A DNA stretch of 10,146 nucleotides from Candidatus Latescibacterota bacterium. Lineage in GTDB: Bacteria; Blakebacterota; Blakebacteria; Blakebacterales; Blakebacteraceae. Below are positions 1 to 5,509 of the stretch, piece after piece. Every line of letters begins with the position of its first letter. The first letter of the stretch is position 1. The translations under genes were made by a program, and so were the position numbers. The stretch lies in contig JAGLTZ010000130.1 in NCBI GenBank assembly GCA_023135015.1, positions 1-10,146 on the forward strand, given 5' to 3'. Below the pieces are notes generated by a model, which was given only the letters and a program-made list of their open reading frames with translations, searched no databases and had not been told where the DNA came from.

Positions 1-597
1 GAGATGACACCCGTTGAGCATTTTGCCATCAACTTCGGCGCCCCCTCGGATATGAAGGACGACGAGGGCACCGTTTGGTTTGCATATCCGAATACCCGTA
101 CGGATCTGGAGTATTCGTGGACCCTCAATCACTTCCCCGGCTACGGAGTGAAGTTCGATCTTCAGGACGAAATCACGGAAGGCATGGGCTATTTCTGCCG
201 CGATTTCAAAGGCAGGACGGTCAACGGCTCGGAGAGGCCGTGGCTCTTCACTTCCGGATGCCTTGGGATGCTGGAATGCAGCATTCCATTGACAGATGGC
301 GAGGATGCGTCACCCGGCACCTACACCGTGCGGCTCGGCTTCATGGCACAGCCGGGAGACCGCAGGGGACATCGTGTCTTCGACATCGAGCTTCAGGGGG
401 ATACGGTCCTTGAGAACTTCGATATCCTCAGAGCAGCAGGTCCGCCGAATACAGCTGTTGTACAGGAATTCAACGGAATCCGGGCAGAGGACCATCTGGT
501 CCTTAAGCTCATCCCCGAGAAGCCGGATCCGGATATGAGAAAGGCGCCCCTCGTCAATTTCATCGAGATCATTCGAGAGGATGGCGCTGGCAAATAG
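1..597 (+). CDS. Malectin-like carbohydrate-binding domain protein, C-terminal part (5' end outside window)
   Basis: The frame is already open at base 1 (GAG before the first ATG at 4) and starts almost directly in a domain, so I read this as the C-terminal portion of a longer protein. The roughly 197 visible residues have the shape of a malectin/malectin-like beta-sandwich: an opening INFGAP segment (about residues 9-14), a tyrosine/phenylalanine-rich first half, a middle PGTYTVRLGF strand (about residues 104-113), and a closing PLVNFIEIIRE strand (about 183-193) that matches the usual end of such domains. Malectin-like domains bind sugars and are often the last module of large secreted bacterial proteins such as beta-propeller or multidomain surface proteins; the upstream modules cannot be seen here. 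The stop codon lies 14 bases before the aldehyde dehydrogenase start, so the two are probably co-transcribed. If the ATG at 4 were the true start, the protein would be a small cytoplasmic malectin without a signal peptide, which is less likely. Confidence 0.6.
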   Translation, partial: EMTPVEHFAINFGAPSDMKDDEGTVWFAYPNTRTDLEYSWTLNHFPGYGVKFDLQDEITEGMGYFCRDFKGRTVNGSERPWLFTSGCLGMLECSIPLTDGEDASPGTYTVRLGFMAQPGDRRGHRVFDIELQGDTVLENFDILRAAGPPNTAVVQEFNGIRAEDHLVLKLIPEKPDPDMRKAPLVNFIEIIREDGAGK

Positions 598-604
598 AGG
601 AAGG
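598..604 (+). promoter_or_regulatory. Shine-Dalgarno site that sets the aldehyde dehydrogenase start
   Basis: AGGAAGG lies directly after the stop of the preceding gene and 7 bases before the ATG at 612. It also sits immediately before an in-frame TTG at 606, but only one base separates it from that codon, which is too close for initiation. The ATG is therefore preferred. Confidence 0.6.
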
Positions 605-611
605 ATTGGTA

Positions 612-2030
612 ATGTCGCGAGCGCAGGATGTATTAGAGCAGGCAGCGACCACAGCACAGCAGTTCCGGACGTTCGATCAGGATCAGACAGACGACATCGT
701 CCGCGCGGTCTACCTGAGAGCCCTCGACAGGCGGGTGGAACTCGCGAAGATGGCACAGGAGGAGACCGGAATCGGTGTCTGGCAGCACAAGGTCATCAAG
801 AACGTCATCGCCGCTCAGCTCGTCTACGAGCATATAAAAAATCAGCGCACGGTCGGTGTGATCGCTGAAGATGATCCCGCCGGAATCGTGGAAGTGGCCT
901 GGCCCGTCGGGCCTATACTCGTATACATTCCGGTGACCAACCCTACATCGACCACGATCTTCAAGATCCTCATCTCGATGAAGACGAGGAATCCGCTCAT
1001 CATCAGTCCCCACCAGGCAGCCCGCAGGTGTATCATCGCCGCCGCGGAGACCTTATACGAGGCGGCCCTGGATGCCGGGGCGCCCGAGCACTGTATCCAG
1101 TGGCTCAACAAACCCTCCCCGGAGACACTGGATGAGATCATGAACGATCGACGTCTGGCACTGATCCTGGCGACCGGTACCAACTCACTGGTGAACAAGG
1201 CGCAGCGGTCAGGCTCACCGACCATCGGTGTGGGGCCGGGGAATGTACCCGTCTACATCGGGGCGACCGCCGATGTCCCCTTCGCAGTGGAAAGCATCAT
1301 CGAGTCCAAACTGCTGGACAACGGGTCGATCTGCGCCAGCGAACAGGCGGTGGTGGTCAAGCTCGAAGAGGCCGATCAGGTGATCGAAGAGTTCGAGCGG
1401 CATGGGGGATACTTCCTTTCACCCGACGAGATCGAGAAGGTGGGCCGGATCGCGTATGACCGGGAACGACGTATCATGAGCGCTACGGTCGTCGGACAGT
1501 CGGCACAGCGTATCGCTGAGAGTGCGGGCATCGAGGTGCCGGAGGGCACGGTACTGCTCCTTGCACGTCTGGAGGGGGTGGGACCGGACTACCCCCTGTC
1601 GGCGGAGATCCTTGCGCCGATCCTGGCATTCTACGTCGAGGAGGATTTCGACGGGTCGATCCGGCGCTGCACCGAGGTCACCGGTTTCGGCGGTGCGGGC
1701 CATACCGCAGTAGTCTATTCGAACAACGATGAGCGGATCGAGTACTTTTCGCAGGTTATCAACGCCGGTCGCATCCTCGTGAACATGCCGTCCACCCAGG
1801 GGGCACTGGGGGGGATCTACAACTCTCTGGACCCCTCGTTCACACTGAGCTGCGGGTCGGACGGCGGCAATATCACGATGGACAACATCACCACCAGGCA
1901 CCTGCTGAACACCCACAGGATTACCCGGAGGCGTCCAAACCCGCGCTGGATGAGGTTCGACAAGGATGATTATCTCAACCAGTCTATCCCGGCGGAGGAG
2001 ATCGAACGGCAGTACAACCAGAATTTCTGA
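612..2030 (+). CDS. CoA-acylating aldehyde dehydrogenase, free-standing AdhE N-terminal type
   Basis: A 472-residue member of the CoA-acylating branch of the aldehyde dehydrogenase superfamily (AdhE N-terminal half, EutE, PduP), which catalyses aldehyde + CoA + NAD+ to acyl-CoA + NADH, or the reverse. The AdhE signatures are plain: TNPTSTTIFKILISMKTRNP near residues 109-128, ILATG near 185-189, IGVGPGN near 205-211, and the catalytic cysteine C241 in LDNGSICASEQ. The C-terminal region ends in a segment resembling the AdhE linker (LLNTHRIT onward, then PAEEIE), but the iron-dependent alcohol dehydrogenase half is absent and a stop follows. No N-terminal microcompartment targeting helix is obvious and no shell genes are nearby. 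Substrate is unknown: acetaldehyde is the default, but the downstream ACP/oxoamine synthase genes leave room for another aldehyde. The ATG at 612 was chosen over the TTG at 606 because of Shine-Dalgarno spacing. Confidence 0.9.
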   Translation: MSRAQDVLEQAATTAQQFRTFDQDQTDDIVRAVYLRALDRRVELAKMAQEETGIGVWQHKVIKNVIAAQLVYEHIKNQRTVGVIAEDDPAGIVEVAWPVGPILVYIPVTNPTSTTIFKILISMKTRNPLIISPHQAARRCIIAAAETLYEAALDAGAPEHCIQWLNKPSPETLDEIMNDRRLALILATGTNSLVNKAQRSGSPTIGVGPGNVPVYIGATADVPFAVESIIESKLLDNGSICASEQAVVVKLEEADQVIEEFERHGGYFLSPDEIEKVGRIAYDRERRIMSATVVGQSAQRIAESAGIEVPEGTVLLLARLEGVGPDYPLSAEILAPILAFYVEEDFDGSIRRCTEVTGFGGAGHTAVVYSNNDERIEYFSQVINAGRILVNMPSTQGALGGIYNSLDPSFTLSCGSDGGNITMDNITTRHLLNTHRITRRRPNPRWMRFDKDDYLNQSIPAEEIERQYNQNF

Positions 2031-2031
2031 G

Positions 2032-2049
2032 GGATGGGCGAAGTGATTC
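2032..2049 (+). repeat. 18-bp direct repeat, copy 1 (upstream of MFS gene)
   Basis: GGATGGGCGAAGTGATTC begins two bases after the aldehyde dehydrogenase stop codon. An identical 18-mer lies at 3379-3396, just before acpS. The next bases (ATTGACAGCTGG here, GATGATACTGGG there) also align well if one gap is allowed, so the similarity continues into what is the start codon region of acpS in copy 2. Confidence 0.85.
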
Positions 2050-2064
2050 ATTGACAGCTGGTCC

Positions 2065-3270
2065 ATGATCGACAGGCATCCGGCACGATGGCGTATTCTG
2101 GTCCTCCTGGCCTCGGCGGAGCTGCTGGGCATGTCGCTCTGGTTCACGGCGAGCGCTGTCGCCCCCCGCCTCCAGGAACTCTGGCATCTCAGTGCGGCGG
2201 AGACCGGCTGGCTCACCACGGCGGTCCAGCTCGGCTTCGTCGCCGGAACCCTCACGGCCGCTGTCCTGAACCTCGCAGACGTCCTGTCTTCCCGGAGATA
2301 CTTTGCCGGCTCCGCCCTGCTGGGAGCTGCTGCCAATACAATGCTCGTGGTGTTCCCCGGATACGAATCGGCGATCCTGTGGCGGTTCCTGACGGGGTTC
2401 TTCCTTGCGGGGGTCTACCCGCCGGTGATGAAGATGACCGCCACCTGGTTCAGGTCCGCGCGTGGCCTCGCCATCGGCACGGTCGTGGGCGCTCTCACCA
2501 TCGGGAAGGCGACCCCCTATCTTGTCACTGCCCTGGAGGGGACCGGATTCGCTGAGGTAGTCCTGACCGCCTCGGGCGGTGCGGTACTTGCAGCCATAAT
2601 GGTGACTATCGGTTACAGAAACGGCCCCTATCCGTTTGAACGCAGGCCGTTCGAGTGGAACCTGGCCGCCCGGGTCATCCGCCACCGCCCCACGAGGCTG
2701 GCCATCGGGGGTTATCTGGGGCACATGTGGGAGCTGTATGCCATGTGGACCTGGATACCGGCCTTCCTCGCTGCAGCGGCCGTCGCCGGGCCGGGAACGA
2801 CCCCAGGCTGGACGATAGATCTGATCGCTTTCGGTGCGATCGCGGCGGGAGGAGCGGGTTGTGTGTGGGGTGGTTGGATCGCTGACCGCGTTGGAAGGGA
2901 ACGGCTCGTCAACCTGTGCATGGCAGCGAGTGGGATCTGTGCTCTCCTGATCGGTCTGCTGTTCGGGATGAGCATCTGGCTGCTAGCCGTGGTCGCGTGG
3001 ATCTGGGGCTTCTTCGTTGTGGCCGATTCCGCACAGTTCAGCTCGCTCGTTACCGAGGTTGCTCCGCCCCATGCCGTCGGCACCGCCCTGACCCTGCAGA
3101 CCTCCCTCGGGTTCCTGCTGACGATGGCCAGCATCCAGCTGATCCCACTGCTGGTAAGCAGCGTCGGCTGGATGTGGAGTTTCCAGGTCCTGGCGCTCGG
3201 ACCTGTTTTCGGGATTGCTTCGATCAAACGCCTTGCAGGTGTGGCCGGATCCCGGGTCACCGGCACCTGA
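2065..3270 (+). CDS. Major facilitator superfamily transporter
   Basis: A 401-residue, strongly hydrophobic protein with the size of a 12-helix MFS permease; it would act in the cytoplasmic membrane as a secondary transporter. The first helix starts at about residue 10 (ILVLLASAELLGMSLWFTA) and hydrophobic segments recur to near residue 390. The motif-A signature GGWIADRVGRERLV lies in the second half (about residues 270-283), and a degenerate counterpart (LADVLSSRRYF) lies in the expected loop of the first half. The run RFLTGFFLAGVYPPVMKM (about 112-129) is typical of helix 4 in MFS proteins. Substrate cannot be told from sequence. The ATG at 2065 has no convincing Shine-Dalgarno site; it overlaps the stop of a possible five-codon leader (TTG at 2051), giving an ATGA junction. 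The gene is bracketed by an 18-bp direct repeat, so it may be a later addition to the operon. Confidence 0.85.
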   Translation: MIDRHPARWRILVLLASAELLGMSLWFTASAVAPRLQELWHLSAAETGWLTTAVQLGFVAGTLTAAVLNLADVLSSRRYFAGSALLGAAANTMLVVFPGYESAILWRFLTGFFLAGVYPPVMKMTATWFRSARGLAIGTVVGALTIGKATPYLVTALEGTGFAEVVLTASGGAVLAAIMVTIGYRNGPYPFERRPFEWNLAARVIRHRPTRLAIGGYLGHMWELYAMWTWIPAFLAAAAVAGPGTTPGWTIDLIAFGAIAAGGAGCVWGGWIADRVGRERLVNLCMAASGICALLIGLLFGMSIWLLAVVAWIWGFFVVADSAQFSSLVTEVAPPHAVGTALTLQTSLGFLLTMASIQLIPLLVSSVGWMWSFQVLALGPVFGIASIKRLAGVAGSRVTGT

Positions 3271-3370
3271 TTGCAGTCGGTAGACCAAGGGCAGATTTGA
3301 CTCGGATTCAGAAATATGAGGGCATTTATTAGGTAGATTGTGTCGCCCGGGACCTTACTTGAGAGCGATG

Positions 3371-3390
3371 CATCCTTCGGATGGGCGAAG
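3371..3390 (+). other. Two overlapping, mutually exclusive small hairpins before acpS
   Basis: CATCC (3371-3375) can pair with GGATG (3379-3383) around a TTC loop; alternatively CTTCG (3375-3379) can pair with CGAAG (3386-3390) around a six-base loop. The second form would cover the GAAG that probably serves acpS as a ribosome site. The stems are only 5 bp, so they may have no function. Confidence 0.25.
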
Positions 3391-3396
3391 TGATTC
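3379..3396 (+). repeat. acpS: 18-bp direct repeat, copy 2 (acpS translation start region)
   Basis: GGATGGGCGAAGTGATTC, identical to 2032-2049, ends one base before the acpS ATG at 3398. Its GAAG (3387-3390) is the only Shine-Dalgarno-like element at a suitable distance from that ATG, so this copy may be the original ribosome-loading region of acpS. Confidence 0.85.
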
Positions 3397-3397
3397 G

Positions 3398-3823
3398 ATG
3401 ATACTGGGTATAGGCTGCGACATCCTCAATCTGATCCGTATGGAGCGGGAACTCGCGAGAGAAGAGGGTGGATTCCGGGACGATGTCTTCACCCGTGCAG
3501 AGATCGAATACTGCGAGGGCATGCGTCACCCCGCACGCCATTTCGCCGCACGTTTCGCCGCGAAGGAAGCACTGATCAAAGCCCTGGCCAGGGTACCGGA
3601 GACGGGTCTTTCCTGGCGGGAAATGGAGATCACGACCGGTCCGGATGGGGAACCGGCTGTGGTCCTGCACGGGAGTGTCAGGGACCTCGCTACGAGTCTG
3701 AAGGTGAAGAAGGTCCTGGTCTCACTCTCGCACACGGCGGAGCTGGCGACGGCTCTTGTCATACTGGAGTCGTGCTGGATTCCGGGTTCAACACCGAACG
3801 CTGGTACGGAGGCCGGGGGCTGA
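3398..3823 (+). CDS. acpS: Holo-[acyl-carrier-protein] synthase (4'-phosphopantetheinyl transferase)
   Basis: A 141-residue AcpS-type phosphopantetheinyl transferase, which moves 4'-phosphopantetheine from CoA to the serine of an acyl carrier protein in the cytoplasm. Family motifs appear in order: MILGIGCDILNLIR at the N-terminus with the magnesium-binding aspartate D8; RFAAKEALIKAL (residues 52-63) with the second metal ligand E57; and VSLSHTAELATALVI (108-122). The body ends near residue 123, the usual AcpS length, and about 18 further residues (CWIPGSTPNAGTEAGG at the end) form a short tail of no recognised function. The ATG at 3398 is chosen because it begins exactly at the conserved family start; the open frame upstream of it encodes nothing family-like. 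The next gene is an acyl carrier protein 45 bases downstream, its likely substrate. Whether a second, housekeeping AcpS exists elsewhere cannot be seen. Confidence 0.92.
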   Translation: MILGIGCDILNLIRMERELAREEGGFRDDVFTRAEIEYCEGMRHPARHFAARFAAKEALIKALARVPETGLSWREMEITTGPDGEPAVVLHGSVRDLATSLKVKKVLVSLSHTAELATALVILESCWIPGSTPNAGTEAGG

Positions 3824-3868
3824 GATCACCGGAATCGATCACAGAACAGAAAGGAAAACGGGATTCCC

Positions 3869-4120
3869 ATGGAGGACCTCAAGCAGGCAATACTGGACTA
3901 CGTTCGGATGGAATACCTGGAAGAAGAAGACGATCGTGAGGTCGACGAGAGCACGCCTCTTATCTCCGGCGGCATCGTCGATTCCTTCTCGATGGTCTCT
4001 CTCAAGCGGTTCGTGGAGAAGAAATACGACATCCAGATTCCGGATGCCGATGCTTCCCCCGAGGCGTTCGACACCGTCGACAGTATCGTGGCCCTGGTCG
4101 AGCGTTTTCGTGGGCCATAG
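3869..4120 (+). CDS. Acyl carrier protein
   Basis: An 83-residue acidic protein of standard ACP size. The phosphopantetheine attachment site is S39 in GGIVDSFSM; most fatty-acid ACPs have DSL at this spot, so the phenylalanine after the serine marks it as a specialised rather than a housekeeping carrier. Helix I (about residues 2-17), a very acidic loop (EEEDDREVDE, about 18-27), the STPLISGG lead-in, and a helix II-III region ending in VDSIVALVERF fit the four-helix ACP fold. ACP carries acyl chains as thioesters for a partner enzyme in the cytoplasm. It sits between its probable activating enzyme AcpS and an alpha-oxoamine synthase that needs an acyl thioester, with gaps of 45 and 51 bases, so one transcript is likely. 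The Shine-Dalgarno-like AAGGAAAA (3851-3858) is about 10 bases from the ATG. Confidence 0.9.
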   Translation: MEDLKQAILDYVRMEYLEEEDDREVDESTPLISGGIVDSFSMVSLKRFVEKKYDIQIPDADASPEAFDTVDSIVALVERFRGP

Positions 4121-4159
4121 GCGCACTTGGCCGCGCCCCGGTACCAGGTAACCCAAGCG

Positions 4160-4166
4160 AAGGAGG
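4160..4166 (+). promoter_or_regulatory. Strong Shine-Dalgarno site that sets a GTG start for the oxoamine synthase
   Basis: AAGGAGG lies five bases before the GTG at 4172. An in-frame TTG at 4127 would add 15 residues with no family similarity and has no ribosome site, so GTG at 4172 is the better start. Confidence 0.75.
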
Positions 4167-4171
4167 AAACA

Positions 4172-5419
4172 GTGGCTTACAGCGACCAGGCCAGGGTGTC
4201 GTATCAGAAGGAACTCGAGGGCATCAGGGAGGAGGGGCTCTTCAAGGACGAGCGCTATATCCATGCGGTCCAGGATGCTGAGATCGTGGTGGAGTTCCCC
4301 ATCGGCTCCTCCCTGAAGACCGTCATCAACATGTGCGCCAACAACTATCTGGGGCTCTCGGGCCACCCGGAGGTGATCAGCGCGGCGCACGAAGGGCTGG
4401 ACCACCGCGGCTACGGCATGTCGTCCGTCCGTTTCATCTGCGGCACCCAGGACATCCACCGCGAGCTGGAGGATACGCTGACAGATTTCCTGGGGACCGA
4501 GGACACACTCCTGTTCCCGTCGTGCATGGACGCGAACGCCGGGGTCTTCGAGGCAGTCCTGAACGACCAGGATGTGATGATCGCCGACCGTCTCGTGCAC
4601 GCCTCGATCATCGACGGGATGCGACTGTGCAAGGCGATGAACGACTCCTACAAGCACTCTGACATGGGGCACCTCGAAATGAAACTCGAGGAACACCAGG
4701 ACAGGCGCTACCGGATGGTCATCACCGACGGTGTCTTCTCGATGGACGGCGACCTGGCCAGACTGGACGAGATCGTGGCCTTGGCCGAGAAATACGATGC
4801 CATGGTCTTCGTCGATGATTCGCATTCCACGGGGTTCATCGGCAGAACAGGGCGCGGCACGCACGAACATTTCGATGTAATGGGCAGGATCGATATCATC
4901 ACCACGACGCTGGGCAAGGCCCTGGGAGGAGCGTCAGGCGGGTGTGTGAGCGGCCGCAGGGAACTGGTCGAGATGTGCCGTCAGCGGGCTCGCCCGTACC
5001 TGTTCTCAAACACCGTGGCCCCGGTCATCGTCTCAGGAGCCCTGCGCGTCATGGAGATCATCTCTGGATCGACCGAGCGGCGGGACAAGCTCGAGGAGAA
5101 CACGCTCTACTGGAGGAAGCTCCTTACCGAGGCAGGCTTCGACATCAAAGCGGGGGAGAGCCCGATCGTTCCCGTGATGCTCTACAACGCGAAGCTGGCT
5201 CAGGATGTGGCGACCGACCTCTACGACGAGGGTATCTACGCCGTCGGGTTCTTCTTCCCGGTGGTGCCGAAGGGGCAGGCCCGCATCCGGACGCAGCTCT
5301 CAGCCGCACACGAGAAACATCATCTCGACAAGGCTATCGATGCGTTCAGGAAGATAGGGGAGAAGTACGGTATCCTCGGCCTTGGCAAGAAAGAGCTCAT
5401 CGAGAAGTTCGGTATGTAA
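4172..5419 (+). CDS. kbl: Alpha-oxoamine synthase, 2-amino-3-ketobutyrate CoA ligase (glycine C-acetyltransferase) type
   Basis: A 415-residue PLP-dependent fold-type I enzyme. This family condenses an amino acid with an acyl thioester and loses CO2 in most members; Kbl itself joins glycine and acetyl-CoA reversibly. Matches to Kbl run the whole length: INMCANNYLGL (52-62), SSVRFICGTQDIHRELE (84-100), VHASIIDGMRLCKA (142-155), DGVFSMDG (186-193), the PLP-contacting D215 and H218 in VDDSHSTGF, the Schiff-base lysine K249 in TTTLGKALGGASGG, RPYLFSN (274-280) and PKGQARIRTQLSAAH (366-380). E. coli Kbl is 398 residues, so the length is normal. Kbl is usually paired with threonine dehydrogenase (tdh); none is visible. 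Instead the two genes before it are AcpS and ACP, an arrangement known for ACP-using oxoamine synthases such as some serine palmitoyltransferases. The exact acyl donor and amino acid are therefore open, although the motifs resemble Kbl more than serine palmitoyltransferase or BioF. Confidence 0.88.
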   Translation: MAYSDQARVSYQKELEGIREEGLFKDERYIHAVQDAEIVVEFPIGSSLKTVINMCANNYLGLSGHPEVISAAHEGLDHRGYGMSSVRFICGTQDIHRELEDTLTDFLGTEDTLLFPSCMDANAGVFEAVLNDQDVMIADRLVHASIIDGMRLCKAMNDSYKHSDMGHLEMKLEEHQDRRYRMVITDGVFSMDGDLARLDEIVALAEKYDAMVFVDDSHSTGFIGRTGRGTHEHFDVMGRIDIITTTLGKALGGASGGCVSGRRELVEMCRQRARPYLFSNTVAPVIVSGALRVMEIISGSTERRDKLEENTLYWRKLLTEAGFDIKAGESPIVPVMLYNAKLAQDVATDLYDEGIYAVGFFFPVVPKGQARIRTQLSAAHEKHHLDKAIDAFRKIGEKYGILGLGKKELIEKFGM

Positions 5420-5509
5420 AGGGCAGGCGGTACATGTCGCACTGTCCGGGTGTAGGTGCGTCTGTCCCGATCACGTATAGAGCCGAATCAACGGGGGGAG
5501 AGAAAACGG

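Noticed and set aside
1419..2336. Long - strand open frame of 305 codons across the aldehyde dehydrogenase end and MFS start
   Set aside because: It spans parts of two well-supported + strand genes, and its translation is arginine- and proline-rich without family features.
3297..3330. Possible promoter upstream of acpS with TTGACT as a -35 element
   Set aside because: No -10-like hexamer lies at 16-18 bases; the AT-rich TTTATT is 22 bases away. The locally AT-rich stretch is suggestive but not enough for a call.
3839..4870. Long - strand open frame of 343 codons opposite the ACP and oxoamine synthase genes
   Set aside because: The + strand here encodes two unmistakable protein families; the antisense frame is a by-product of GC-rich codon use, and its translation shows no domain.
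4172..5419. Calling the oxoamine synthase a serine palmitoyltransferase on the basis of the ACP/AcpS neighbours
   Set aside because: The residue motifs (SVRFICGTQD, RPYLFSN, PKGQARIRTQ) are those of Kbl; neighbourhood alone does not justify the more specific name.
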